A stretch of DNA of 64,000 nt, taken from Fibrobacter sp. UWB2. Its GTDB lineage: Bacteria; Fibrobacterota; Fibrobacteria; Fibrobacterales; Fibrobacteraceae. The position numbers were made by a program, and so were the translations under genes. Of the stretch, positions 41,275 through 50,932 are shown one piece after another. The notes below the pieces were generated by a model. It was given only the letters and a program-made list of their open reading frames with translations, was not told the DNA's origin and made no database searches. Positions within the stretch are counted from its first letter, which is position 1, and every line of letters starts with the position of its first letter. The stretch is from positions 1 to 64,000 of the forward strand of contig NZ_MWQK01000008.1 in assembly GCF_002210425.1 (NCBI RefSeq). The letters are read 5' to 3'.

Positions 41275-42669
41275 ATGGCAGTAGAAGACAATTACAAAGT
41301 TGGACATGTCGTCATGATAACCCTTTCCGCCGCCATCGGAGGGTTCCTATTCGGCTTTGACTCGTCCGTGATTAACGGTGCAAACGTGGCCCTTAAGGGT
41401 TACTTCAACTGTAACGACATGCAGCTTGGTCTTGCGGTTTCTCTCGCATTGATCGGCGCTGCCATCGGTGCATATTTCGCCGGCCGTCTGGCCGATAAGT
41501 TTGGACGTGTGCGTTGCATGCTTGCAGCCGCCGTCCTTTTCTTTATCAGTGCAATCGGTTCTGGTCTCCCGTTCACCATCTATGATTTCATCGCTTGGCG
41601 CGTGATTGGCGGTATCGGTATCGGTGTGGCATCCATCATCGCCCCGATTTACATTGCCGAAACTTCACCGGCGCATTTGCGTGGGCGTCTAGGTTCCATG
41701 CAGCAGTTCGCCATCGTTATCGGTATCTTCGTGGCACTCCTTTCGAACTACATCATCGTCCGCATTTCGGGTTCCGCAAGCAACTTGATTATGGGCATTG
41801 AATCCTGGAAGGTGATGTTCTGGGTCGAAGCTATCCCGGCATTCCTCTATGGTGTCGCCGCCTGGCAGCTCCCGGAATCCCCGCGTTTCCTCGTGAGCAA
41901 GGGCCGCATGGAAGAAGCTCAGAAAGTGCTTTCGATGATTGCATCCGTCGGCATCAAGGAAAAGGCTCAGGAAATTGAAGACACCTTCAAGACTCACAAG
42001 CCGGCTAAGCTTTCTGACCTTCTCGAAACGGTCGCTGGTAAAAAGCGCATCGCTCCGATTGTCTGGGCAGGTCTCAGTATCGCCATCCTCCAGCAGCTCG
42101 TGGGTATCAATGTGATTTTCTATTACGGTTCCATGCTTTGGCAGAGTGTCGGTTTCGGTGAAAGCGATGCATTCCTTACGAGCGTGATTTCCAGTGTTAT
42201 CAACTTGACCATGACTATCGCTGCTATTCTCCTTATCGATAAGATTGGTCGAAAGCCGCTTTTGCTCATCGGTTCTGCTGGCATGACCGTTACGCTTGGC
42301 ATTCTCGCATGCTGCTTCCTCTTCGGTTCCGATGCAAGCGGTAACCTCACAGGCAATAGTGGTATTTTCGCCCTCCTCGCTGCAAACTTCTACGTGGCAT
42401 TCTTTGCCGCAACATGGGGCCCGGTGATGTGGGTGATGCTCGGCGAAATGTTCAACAACCGCATCCGCGCCGTGGCAATCGCAATATGCGGCCTTGCCCA
42501 GTGGGGTGCAAACTTCTTGGTCAGCTGGTCTTTCCCGGTTCTCGTCGGCAAGGACGGCATCGGCATCGGCCCGACCTACTTGATTTACACGACATTTGCG
42601 GCAATAAGCTTTGTGTTAGTCGCCAAGCTGGTGAACGAAACCAAGGGCAAGAAACTCGAAGCCATGTAA
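41275..42669 (+). CDS. MFS sugar:proton symporter
   Basis: A 464-residue inner-membrane transporter of the major facilitator sugar-porter family (12 TM segments). Seen: GGFLFGFDSSVINGA in TM1, RLADKFGRVR and DKIGRKPLLL (the paired D-x-x-G-R loops), the sugar-porter motif PESPRFLVSKGR, and QQLVGINVIFYYG in TM7, where sugar binds. Glucose, xylose or arabinose are the likely substrates; the sequence does not decide. GAGG precedes ATG 41275; an upstream in-frame ATG at 41218 abuts the dyad and is not favoured. Single-gene unit with a terminator. Confidence 0.92.
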   Translation: MAVEDNYKVGHVVMITLSAAIGGFLFGFDSSVINGANVALKGYFNCNDMQLGLAVSLALIGAAIGAYFAGRLADKFGRVRCMLAAAVLFFISAIGSGLPFTIYDFIAWRVIGGIGIGVASIIAPIYIAETSPAHLRGRLGSMQQFAIVIGIFVALLSNYIIVRISGSASNLIMGIESWKVMFWVEAIPAFLYGVAAWQLPESPRFLVSKGRMEEAQKVLSMIASVGIKEKAQEIEDTFKTHKPAKLSDLLETVAGKKRIAPIVWAGLSIAILQQLVGINVIFYYGSMLWQSVGFGESDAFLTSVISSVINLTMTIAAILLIDKIGRKPLLLIGSAGMTVTLGILACCFLFGSDASGNLTGNSGIFALLAANFYVAFFAATWGPVMWVMLGEMFNNRIRAVAIAICGLAQWGANFLVSWSFPVLVGKDGIGIGPTYLIYTTFAAISFVLVAKLVNETKGKKLEAM

Positions 42670-42699
42670 TCACAAGATTTGCTATAAATCAGCCCATCA

Positions 42700-42727
42700 A
42701 AGGTCTCGGATTTTCCGGGACCTTTTT
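42700..42727 (+). terminator. Rho-independent terminator of the transporter gene
   Basis: AAGGTCTCGGA and TCCGGGACCTT pair with one mismatch and are followed by TTTT. Confidence 0.85.
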
Positions 42728-42833
42728 TCTTTTTGTAGCCCAAAGACTTGTGCATTATTCCGATTAGGACGATTTGGCCTATGATTTTTTAAAAATATGT
42801 GATTATTTTTATTAGCTGAAGGGGAAGAAGTCT

Positions 42834-44090
42834 ATGAACTGCAATCATTCAAATAGGTCCACATTTATCGCATTATCGTGCGGTATTGCTCTTGGGCTTG
42901 CAGGAATCAGCACAGCAGCCCCCTTAATAACTGTACCCTGGAACGGCCACGTCGGTGCCGTGAGCTTTACCTTTGATGACGCCCTCGAAACTCAGGTGCT
43001 GAACCTGAAGCCTTTGCTGGACGCTATGCCCGATGTGCACGTCACATTCTTCTTGACGGCATTCCAGGACCGCTTAAAAGATAACGCGGCCGGTTTTGCG
43101 GCTCTCGCGAACGCCGGACACGAAATGGGCAACCATACCATATCGCATTGGCACCTGACTGATTACACCTATGCCGAGCTGAACCAGGATGTTGTCGAAT
43201 TTGCAGACACCATCGAAGCAACAATGGCAAAGTACGGCGCCGATGTCAAGGTCGTATCGTTTGCCACCCCATTCTGCGAAAACAACGACAAGGTCAAAAG
43301 CGTCATCGACAAGCGCCACATGATCAACCGCGACTGTACCTATGACGGAGCACGAACATTCTGGGACGAAGAACCCGAATGGATGAGCTTGCCTGCCAAA
43401 ATATGGTCCCGTTCAGGCGCCACCGTAAACGAAATGCTCAACGCGCTCGACACGGCTGCATACATCGGCAAGTTCGACAACTCAATTCCGCTAGAACATC
43501 CAATAACCGATGGTTCGTGGCTCATTGTTTTGCAGCACGACGTTTCTGAAAGGATGATTGACAACTACGCCATCAACCCGGACGATATCAAGACTCTTTT
43601 CGAGCGCGCCGTCAAAAACGGCCTATGGGTAGCCCCGCTCGGGACTGTCGCCGCCTACCAGCGTGCCCATTTTGTGCTTGACAAGGCTATTTTCAACAAA
43701 ATCGACAACGGCTATTCCGTGACATGGAAGCTCCCCCACGAGCACATGCCTAAAAGCGTCCCGCTCCGAGTCAAGCTCGACACGACGCGAGTTAGCAGCA
43801 AGACAACCATCGAGCAAAATGGTAAAACCATCACGCCCGAAAGCGACGGTTCTTTCATTATCGAGTTCATGACGAAAAGCCTCACCATGCGAAACACGGG
43901 AACCATATCCCTCCCGAAACCGCAGCAAAGCATCAAGGCTTACACTAGGTTCACTATTTTCGACCTGCATGGGAAAAGGCTCGGGATAACAAACAGTTTT
44001 GCCATCCCGGAAACCTACCCCAAGGGCGTTTATATCATCCGCGCCGAGGCCAAGGGGCTCATGCCCTTAACCAAAAAGATTAGCAGGTAA
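42834..44090 (+). CDS. Secreted polysaccharide deacetylase (CE4)
   Basis: A 418-residue exported enzyme with a signal peptide (about 1-29, ending ISTAA). The NodB/CE4 fold is shown by VSFTFDDALE at about 43-52 (metal Asp and catalytic Asp), GHEMGNHTISHWHLT (the HxxxH metal pair) and VSFATPFCENN. It removes acetyl groups from chitin-, peptidoglycan- or xylan-type polymers; acetylxylan would suit the neighbourhood. The last 50 residues (FTIFDLHGKRLG, then YPKGVYIIRAEAKGLMPLTK and KISR) resemble the C-terminal sorting or anchoring domain of secreted Fibrobacter and Bacteroidetes proteins. AAGGGGAAGAAG stands before the start. Confidence 0.85.
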   Translation: MNCNHSNRSTFIALSCGIALGLAGISTAAPLITVPWNGHVGAVSFTFDDALETQVLNLKPLLDAMPDVHVTFFLTAFQDRLKDNAAGFAALANAGHEMGNHTISHWHLTDYTYAELNQDVVEFADTIEATMAKYGADVKVVSFATPFCENNDKVKSVIDKRHMINRDCTYDGARTFWDEEPEWMSLPAKIWSRSGATVNEMLNALDTAAYIGKFDNSIPLEHPITDGSWLIVLQHDVSERMIDNYAINPDDIKTLFERAVKNGLWVAPLGTVAAYQRAHFVLDKAIFNKIDNGYSVTWKLPHEHMPKSVPLRVKLDTTRVSSKTTIEQNGKTITPESDGSFIIEFMTKSLTMRNTGTISLPKPQQSIKAYTRFTIFDLHGKRLGITNSFAIPETYPKGVYIIRAEAKGLMPLTKKISR

Positions 44091-44194
44091 CCGCTTAAAC
44101 GCAACACGAAAGCCCCGCCTTCGCGGGACCTGATAAGCAGAGAGGCTAACCTAGCACGGGGCCAACAAGTCAAAAGATTTACGAGACAAGCGAC

Positions 44195-44227
44195 AAAAAA
44201 AGCCGGGGCGAACGCCTCGGCTTTTTT
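44195..44227. terminator. Bidirectional terminator between CE4 and GH8 genes
   Basis: AAAAAAGCCGGGGCG pairs with CGCCTCGGCTTTTTT with one mismatch, so it works for both convergent genes. A smaller hairpin CCCCGC-CTTC-GCGGG lies at about 44113-44127. Confidence 0.85.
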
Positions 44228-44250
44228 GCAATTTCGTTTTGTAACGCGGA

Positions 44251-46437
44251 TTACTTCACGTTGACACGGTTCATTTCAGAACCAACGCGAACGATGTAGG
44301 AACCAGCACTCGGAACGTTAACCGTGAGGTTGCTGTTCATGAGCATGCCACCAGCAATTGCCTTGCCCTGCATGTTGTAGACCATGAACACGTTACCAGC
44401 CTTAGCACCGCTGATCTGGAGCTTCATGCCATCGGCACGAACGCTGAAGCTCGGAGCAAAGGTAACCTTGTAGAGGCCAATGGTCGGTCCCTTGATTTCC
44501 ATACCGGTGAGCTTGACCGGATCGACAGCCTGCTTGGAAGCATCGAGGAATTCGACAGCGCTGATGGTGAGTTCACCGAGGCCGCCCTTAGCATCCTTGA
44601 CTTCCCACTTGAGGCCCTTGATGCAGGCGAGGATTTCGCCGCCTTCCGGAGCGTTGTTCTTGCTAACCCAGTCAAGGATATTGATTTCCTTGCCATCACC
44701 CAAGCCCTTGAAGCCGTATTCATACGGAGTCATGTCATAGGTCACAGCCTTGAATTCTTCGGAGTTGTCAACATAGATACCCGGTTCAGAACCTGCACCT
44801 GCGTTTTCAACTTTCTTTTCTTCGTTTTCGTCGGTGATGGTGTTGAGGATAGCCATGCGGATCGGGCCAGAAGTCTTAGCCGTCACGCGGATGTACTGGA
44901 TGCCGAGAGTCTTGAAGTTGACACCGCAGCTCTTGTCTTTCTTGCAATCGTCCTTTTTGAAGGAAACAGCGATACCAGCAGACGGATACTTGAGGAGGCC
45001 TGCCTTAGCAGCAGCTTCGGTCCATTCCGGTTCCGGACCGATTTCCATAGAAGCGCGAGCAACGATAGAACCATCATCAAGTCTGTAGAGCGGAGATGCG
45101 CCAGAATCCGGGACCATCTTGGTGCCGATACCGAGCTTGTCGTGGTATGCACCCCAGTTCCAGAGACCAGAAACAGCAACAGTCGTATCACCGAATTCCA
45201 AGTGTGTACCTTCGCCTTCGCTGATGGACGGAGCCTTAGACGGATCCGGAGTGAACGGAGTGAAACCAGTGGTATTGTAGAGGTTCGGCATGTTACCCGT
45301 CACGAGGAGGAGGTAGATCATGTTCAAAGTAGCCGGATAGTACTTTTCACCTTCGACAGAGCCTTCGCCGCAACCCTGAGCCTTAGCGCAGCTCTTCTTT
45401 TCCTTGAGAACCTTGTAAACGGTACCGAGGTAGGTTTCAGCTTCCTTGCTATCGATAGAGGAAGTTGCAAGGCCGAGACCGCCGGAGAAGGTAGAAGAAA
45501 CAAAGCGACGGATATCGCTGTTGTCGATATGATAAGCACCACCTTCGTACTTATAACCGGAGTTCACGCCACTAGCAGTGCGGGTTTCCGGGATGAGCCA
45601 GCTAACAACTTTCTTGTTGAAAGCCTGAGCCTTGGTATCGCCGTACCAGTAGTAAGCCATAGCCATACGCCACGGAGTACGGGCAGCGTCATCGTAGAAA
45701 CCGATGTCGTTAGAAACGGCAGCAGACGTCAAAATCGGCTTGTGAGAGTTCCAGTCGCACCAGTCCGGAACAAGACCTGTCTTGGAATCCTGGCAAGCGT
45801 TCAAGTCCGTATAAGCCTGGGAAATCACACTAGACCAAGAACCACCGGCAACGTCCTGGAAAAGCTGGAAGTTGGCTGTCGTTGCATAGCTCGGGTTGAA
45901 ACCGTCATTCCACTGGTTACCCGGCTTAATCTTGTTGCTAGCGATATCGTTAGAAGCAATCCAAGAAATGAGGGACTTGCCTGCAGAGAGGTAAGAAGCG
46001 TCATTCCACTGCTTGGAAGCCATCACGAGAGCAAGAGCGGCGTCGAAGTCAGCGTCAGATGCGGTACCCGTACCACCGCTGCAACCGATACGCCAGTTCA
46101 TACCACCATTGGCACCAGCGCTGTTGCCAGTCCAAGTCTTATAAAGATTCTTGAAAACATCCTGATCGTCCATGTACACGGAAATCAACATACCGTATGC
46201 AATAGCTTCAGAAACGGTAGAACAAGTTCCTTCCGGAGCGAGCACCCAACCATTGCTAGCCTGGTACCAAGCCTGTTTCCACAGCTTGTAATGATCCTTG
46301 ATCATATCCGTATCGGCATATTCAATGATCTTGCCATGCGGATACTTCATGTTCTGCGGGAACGGGAACTGCCCAGCAGAAGCCGTTACTGCAGCAACAG
46401 CAGCAACGCCAAACATAACTTTTGCCAAATTCTTCAT
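44251..46437 (-). CDS. Secreted GH8 endo-glucanase
   Basis: A 728-residue secreted glycoside hydrolase of family 8, which cuts internal beta-1,4 bonds of cellulose or related glucans with inversion. The signal peptide is about 1-21 (AAVAAVTASAGQ). The GH8 domain, about 25-420, shows TCSTVSEAIAYGMLISVYMD (general acid Glu), TASDADFDAALALV and NDIGFYDDAARTPWRMAMAY (substrate and base Asp region). An additional beta-rich domain of about 200 residues follows, and the end (FMVYNMQGKAIAGGML, then SAGSYIVRVGSEMNRVNVK) is a C-terminal sorting-type domain. AAAGGAATTC precedes ATG 46437; the longer frame upstream lacks a signal peptide. Confidence 0.9.
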   Translation of the reverse strand: MKNLAKVMFGVAAVAAVTASAGQFPFPQNMKYPHGKIIEYADTDMIKDHYKLWKQAWYQASNGWVLAPEGTCSTVSEAIAYGMLISVYMDDQDVFKNLYKTWTGNSAGANGGMNWRIGCSGGTGTASDADFDAALALVMASKQWNDASYLSAGKSLISWIASNDIASNKIKPGNQWNDGFNPSYATTANFQLFQDVAGGSWSSVISQAYTDLNACQDSKTGLVPDWCDWNSHKPILTSAAVSNDIGFYDDAARTPWRMAMAYYWYGDTKAQAFNKKVVSWLIPETRTASGVNSGYKYEGGAYHIDNSDIRRFVSSTFSGGLGLATSSIDSKEAETYLGTVYKVLKEKKSCAKAQGCGEGSVEGEKYYPATLNMIYLLLVTGNMPNLYNTTGFTPFTPDPSKAPSISEGEGTHLEFGDTTVAVSGLWNWGAYHDKLGIGTKMVPDSGASPLYRLDDGSIVARASMEIGPEPEWTEAAAKAGLLKYPSAGIAVSFKKDDCKKDKSCGVNFKTLGIQYIRVTAKTSGPIRMAILNTITDENEEKKVENAGAGSEPGIYVDNSEEFKAVTYDMTPYEYGFKGLGDGKEINILDWVSKNNAPEGGEILACIKGLKWEVKDAKGGLGELTISAVEFLDASKQAVDPVKLTGMEIKGPTIGLYKVTFAPSFSVRADGMKLQISGAKAGNVFMVYNMQGKAIAGGMLMNSNLTVNVPSAGSYIVRVGSEMNRVNVK

Positions 46438-46581
46438 ATGAATTCCTTTTAAAAAAAAGATTTCACCCATCCAACCTAAAAGATAGTTTGATAGCATATC
46501 AAAAATCAACCCTTCTTTTGTAAAAGGATTGACATAATGCGGTAAATCACACAAAAAATGTTCTTAAAATGTTCCTATGCA

Positions 46582-48840
46582 TCAACTTACGTTAACTTTT
46601 CTTTGCATTAAGGAACACATTGTGGAAAGGACCTTTGCAACGACAAACGGTTTTGCCAGATGTTCGTCCATTCCGGCGGCAAGGGACTTTTGCCGATCCT
46701 CTTCAAACGCATTTGCCGATAGCGCAATAATGGGGATGCGCGCATGGGGATAGGTCTTTCGGATAGCACGAGTCGCCTCGTAGCCATCCATCACGGGCAT
46801 CTGAACATCCATCAAAATGCAGTCATAGTAATCCGGAGCATGGTCGCAAACTTTCGTCACGGCCTCAAGCCCATTTTCTGCAACTTCCACAATCATCTGG
46901 TGGTCATGCAACAAGTCCTGCGCAATTTCCCTGTTGAACTCGTTATCTTCGACAAGCAATATACGCTTTTCCTTTAAGCAATCTTCATCGTAGGCGGTGT
47001 TCACAGTGACCGGGTCTACATCGTTCTCGGTTGCAATCTTGAATTGCGTACGCACATGGACCGTTGTTCCAAGGCCAATTTCGCTCTGGATATCAATTTC
47101 GGCCCCCATCATGTCGGCAAGGCGCTTTACGATAGTCATGCCAAGCCCAGTCCCCATCACGCCGCTCTGAGTCGAGGACTGCTCGCGGGCAAATTCGTCG
47201 TAAATATGTTCCAGGAACGCATGGGACATACCAAGTCCATTATCGCTGATTTCAAAATCAAAAACGGCATAGCCATCCACTTGGCAGGGGCGTTCTTCAA
47301 TGGTAAACATAACGCGGCCACCGTACGTCGTGAACTTCTGCGAATTGGAAATAATGTTGTATAAAATTTGACGGAGGGCGTTCACATTCGCCATGACAAA
47401 CTTGTTCTTCACTTCTGAAAATTCCCATATGAACGAAATATTCTTCTGTTTCATCATGGGTTCGCAAGATTCGCAAAGTTCTGCCATGTACGAGGTGAGA
47501 TTCACCATGCGCTCCTTAAGCGTAATCTGGCCCGACTCGATTTTTGCCATGTCCAGAACTTCTTCTATCAGCTGGAGCAAGTAACCACCCGACATACGGA
47601 TTTTCCGAAGCGCATCCAATATATCTGCGCGGTTGTCGATATGGCGTTCCGCCCTTTCTGTATAACCGATAATCGCATTCATCGGAGTTCGGATATCGTG
47701 GCTCATGTTGAGCAAAAACTTCGATTTGGCCTCTTTTGCCTCGGCGGCAAAGGCGTTCGCCTCACGCAATCTAGAGTCCAGTTCATCCTCACGGTTTTTC
47801 AGCTTGCGCCTAAACGCAATCCACACCAGGGAGCCTACAAGCACAATCCCGAGAAGCCCTAGAATAGAACCAAAGACAACTGCGATACGGGATTGTTCAT
47901 GCATGAGTTCACCGGCATAATCGGGCATGCGGAAACCGGCATACTTCGTAATTTTCGCACGGACGACATTCGGCGGGATGGAGAGAATACCCTTTGTCAA
48001 AATGGACGCAAGTTCACGCGGATATTCACGAGGAACGGCAACGCGCATCCCATACAGCAGGCTATCATAACCCGCAAGGACCTGTTCGTGCAAGTACTGC
48101 GGCGTAAACACCCAGGATTCATCACCGCCTTTCATACCGTAAGATCCATCAAGCACAATTAAAGGCTTCTTTGTATCGTAAGTCTTGACAAATTCATATT
48201 TGAGCCCATTATGGAGCGCAACTTCGGCAAAGATGTCAAGCAGGATTCCACGCGGGACGCCCTGATCGATATAGGCATACGGGAACACGGCATCGCGGAC
48301 CGTCACCTTGAGCATTTTATCCTTGCTGCGGAAATCCTGCAAAAAGGCAAGCTCGCGAGCCGAAAGGGCAGACACATCCAAGGCGTCCTCGCCAAAATGC
48401 TTGCGATACAGCTGATTTTTCCATGCCGGTTCCGTCAGGTCCATCTCGCGAATAGCTTGGTCGATTTCAGCAAGCAGAGACGAGTCTGACTTCCGGAGGA
48501 TGATGTAATCCGGATACAGTCCAACGGGCCTAGAAAAGGCAAAACGTTCTTCTAGTTCCTTAGTCCGAGTCGCCGGAGAAACCATATCGATTTCACCATT
48601 TTCAAGCATCTTCAGCATGTCGTCCCACGACTTATCGAAACCGACGAATTGGAAGTTCAAATTCGCGTAGCGGGAAAGCCCCCGGTACATTTCATAGTCG
48701 TACCCGCTCTTTTCACCCTTTGGGGACATTTCGTGATAGCCGGAATAGGCGAAAAAGCCCACTTTAACATTTAGTGGACCCGCGTAGGCTACCCCTCCTA
48801 GCAGCAGAAAAAACAAAAACATCCATTTTTTCGCAAGCAT
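46582..48840 (-). CDS. Hybrid histidine kinase with periplasmic solute-binding sensor
   Basis: A 752-residue membrane sensor. Signal peptide about 1-20. Two stretches of periplasmic amino-acid-type binding fold follow (VKVGFFAYSGYHEMSPKGEK... and VTVRDAVFPYAYIDQGVPRG), a BvgS/EvgS-like layout. One TM helix lies at about 320-343. The HisKA domain has the phospho-His in NMSHDIRTPMNAIIGYTE, the ATPase shows GTGLGMTIVKRLADMMG, and a C-terminal receiver has its Asp in DCILMDVQMPVMDGYEA. ATG 48840 is preferred over a TTG six codons upstream. It probably passes phosphate to an Hpt protein, perhaps the one at 50582. The ligand is unknown. Confidence 0.9.
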   Translation of the reverse strand: MLAKKWMFLFFLLLGGVAYAGPLNVKVGFFAYSGYHEMSPKGEKSGYDYEMYRGLSRYANLNFQFVGFDKSWDDMLKMLENGEIDMVSPATRTKELEERFAFSRPVGLYPDYIILRKSDSSLLAEIDQAIREMDLTEPAWKNQLYRKHFGEDALDVSALSARELAFLQDFRSKDKMLKVTVRDAVFPYAYIDQGVPRGILLDIFAEVALHNGLKYEFVKTYDTKKPLIVLDGSYGMKGGDESWVFTPQYLHEQVLAGYDSLLYGMRVAVPREYPRELASILTKGILSIPPNVVRAKITKYAGFRMPDYAGELMHEQSRIAVVFGSILGLLGIVLVGSLVWIAFRRKLKNREDELDSRLREANAFAAEAKEAKSKFLLNMSHDIRTPMNAIIGYTERAERHIDNRADILDALRKIRMSGGYLLQLIEEVLDMAKIESGQITLKERMVNLTSYMAELCESCEPMMKQKNISFIWEFSEVKNKFVMANVNALRQILYNIISNSQKFTTYGGRVMFTIEERPCQVDGYAVFDFEISDNGLGMSHAFLEHIYDEFAREQSSTQSGVMGTGLGMTIVKRLADMMGAEIDIQSEIGLGTTVHVRTQFKIATENDVDPVTVNTAYDEDCLKEKRILLVEDNEFNREIAQDLLHDHQMIVEVAENGLEAVTKVCDHAPDYYDCILMDVQMPVMDGYEATRAIRKTYPHARIPIIALSANAFEEDRQKSLAAGMDEHLAKPFVVAKVLSTMCSLMQRKVNVS

Positions 48841-48966
48841 AAGCAAACATCCTGCCAAACAAGCTTACATTTATATTACAGAATATATACGATTTTTATA
48901 AAAACGGCAATATTGAACATTTTAGCACAAAAAAAGTGTTGTGATTATGAACACAAATTGACGGAA

Positions 48967-48981
48967 GTTACATTTTTCTTA
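48967..48981 (+). promoter_or_regulatory. 15-bp element shared by both REC-HD-GYP genes
   Basis: GTTACATTTTTCTTA, 65 bases before the start of the gene at 49047. The identical 15 bases lie 55 bases before the paralogue at 54878 (54808-54822). Probably part of a common promoter or regulator site. Confidence 0.45.
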
Positions 48982-49046
48982 CGTTTGAAATTCAAAATTA
49001 TATACATTTATTACGTATTGTATTCGGGTTTTAAAGGAATGCTTTT

Positions 49047-50567
49047 ATGGATGAAAAACGTCCGCTTATACTGATTGTTGACGATGTGGCCATGAACAGA
49101 GCCCTGTTATCCGACGTACTCAGTGATAAGTACAATATCATCGAAGCGGAAAACGGCAACGAAGCGTTGCTTTTGCTTAGGGAGCGGACATCCGAAATTT
49201 CGCTTGTGCTCCTCGACATGGTGATGCCCGAAAAAGACGGCATGGAAGTCCTTGCCATCATGAACAAGAACGGATGGATTAACGAGATTCCGGTCATCAT
49301 GATTTCTGGGGAAACAGCACACGCGCTCATCGAAGGCGCCTACATGCTCGGCGTCACGGACTTTATCGGACGCCCGTTCGACGAAATGGTGCTCAAGAAC
49401 CGCGTGAACAATACCATCCGCCTCTATAAAAAGCAAAAGAGCCTTTCGGACCTCGTCTTAAACCAGATTTACGAAAAGACCCGCAACAATAGCATGATGG
49501 TGACCATGCTGAGCCACATCGTGGAATTCAGAAACGGCGAAAGCGGCATGCACGTGCTGCATATCAACACCATCACCGAAATGCTTTTGCGCGAGCTTTT
49601 GCACCGTACCAAAAAGTACACCATAAACAAGAATGATATCGGCGTCATCTGTACGGCATCATCCATGCACGATATCGGAAAAATTACTATCCCCGACGAG
49701 ATTTTGAACAAGCCCGGCAAGCTTACGCCCGAAGAGTTCAACATCATGAAGGGACACACCGTCAACTGCGCCCAGATGCTCAACGCCGTGCCCGTCGGAA
49801 AAGACGAGCCGCTGATGAAATACGCCTACGAGATTTGCCGCTGGCATCACGAACGCTGGGATGGCCGCGGCTACCCCGATGGCCTCAAAGGGGACGAAAT
49901 CCCCATAGCCGCACAAATCGTTTCGATTGCTGACGTTTACGATGCGCTCACGAGCGAACGCTGCTACAAGCATGCCTTCACTCACGAGAAAGCGCTCGAG
50001 ATGATCCACAACAACGAATGCGGCGTATTCAACCCGCTTTTGATTGAATGCCTCGATGCCATTGCAGACAAGCTCGTCATCTCGCTACAGACTTTTGACT
50101 GGAGCAAGCAGGCCGATAAGGACTTTTTCTACATCGCAGACGCCATGATGAACGACCAGAAGCACCCCATTTACAACCAGGCCTTCAGGCAGTTCATCGA
50201 CGAGCGCAAAAAGAGCCACTTCTTCGAAACGACTCTGGACGGAATTCTTTTTGAATACACATTTAACCCGGCCGTGATGAAGCTTACCACGAAAGCCGCT
50301 ACAAAGCTTGGGCTCCCGCGAACAATCGTCGACGATTACAAGCCAGGCGATGACACACATGGTGCCGCCGAAAACCTTGAAAAAATCAAGAAGATTTTGA
50401 AGCGCCATTCGGCGCCCAAGGATAAGCCGTTCCTTATCAAGCAAACATTCAACATCGACGGCAAGAGCACTCCCTGCAATGTCAAGGTGCTCCAAATTTG
50501 GGCCAAAGGCCAAAACGAAGCTCCCGTGCTCGCCTCTGTTTACGGGCACATCGACGTTATACACTAA
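49047..50567 (+). CDS. Response regulator with HD-GYP domain
   Basis: A 506-residue cytoplasmic protein. The receiver domain (1-125) has the acidic pair Asp12-Asp13 and phospho-Asp57 (LVLLDMVMP). The HD-GYP domain (about 150-345) has HD at 208-209 (SSMHDIGKITIPDEIL), HHE at 267-269 and GYP at 275-277 (WDGRGYPDGLKGDEIP), so it should hydrolyse cyclic-di-GMP. About 160 residues of unknown fold follow. It has the same length and layout as the paralogue at 54878. AAAGGAATG precedes the start; the Hpt gene follows after 14 bases, forming an operon. Confidence 0.92.
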   Translation: MDEKRPLILIVDDVAMNRALLSDVLSDKYNIIEAENGNEALLLLRERTSEISLVLLDMVMPEKDGMEVLAIMNKNGWINEIPVIMISGETAHALIEGAYMLGVTDFIGRPFDEMVLKNRVNNTIRLYKKQKSLSDLVLNQIYEKTRNNSMMVTMLSHIVEFRNGESGMHVLHINTITEMLLRELLHRTKKYTINKNDIGVICTASSMHDIGKITIPDEILNKPGKLTPEEFNIMKGHTVNCAQMLNAVPVGKDEPLMKYAYEICRWHHERWDGRGYPDGLKGDEIPIAAQIVSIADVYDALTSERCYKHAFTHEKALEMIHNNECGVFNPLLIECLDAIADKLVISLQTFDWSKQADKDFFYIADAMMNDQKHPIYNQAFRQFIDERKKSHFFETTLDGILFEYTFNPAVMKLTTKAATKLGLPRTIVDDYKPGDDTHGAAENLEKIKKILKRHSAPKDKPFLIKQTFNIDGKSTPCNVKVLQIWAKGQNEAPVLASVYGHIDVIH

Positions 50568-50581
50568 TCAAGGATGATATT

Positions 50582-50932
50582 ATGACACTTTCTGAATTTT
50601 ACAGCTCTCTCGGTGAATCATTAGACGAAGTTCTTGAAAGACTCCGCATGGAATCTCGTGTAGCAAAGTACTTGGGACTTTTTTTGAATGATCCGAGTTT
50701 CAGTGAACTCAAGGCCGCCTTTGCAGCAAATGACGCGAAGACGGCATTCCGCGCTGCGCACACGCTTAAGGGCGTTGCTGCCAATCTCGGGCTGAACAAG
50801 CTCTCTGCATCGAGCAGCGAACTCACTGAAGACTTGCGCCCGGAAGCATTCACTGCCAACTCGCAGGCGCTCCTGGAAAAAGTCGAAGCAGACTACGTTG
50901 CAGCAGTGGCTGGAATCAAGCAACTTTCTTAA
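50582..50932 (+). CDS. Hpt phosphotransfer protein
   Basis: A 116-residue four-helix histidine phosphotransfer protein. The phospho-His lies in AAHTLKGVAANLGLNKLSAS, the standard Hpt signature. ATG 50582 has AAGGATG before it. Co-transcribed with the REC-HD-GYP gene upstream, it probably relays phosphate between the receiver of a neighbouring hybrid kinase and the REC-HD-GYP protein. Its stop shares the TTAA with the stop of the convergent kinase gene. Confidence 0.9.
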   Translation: MTLSEFYSSLGESLDEVLERLRMESRVAKYLGLFLNDPSFSELKAAFAANDAKTAFRAAHTLKGVAANLGLNKLSASSSELTEDLRPEAFTANSQALLEKVEADYVAAVAGIKQLS

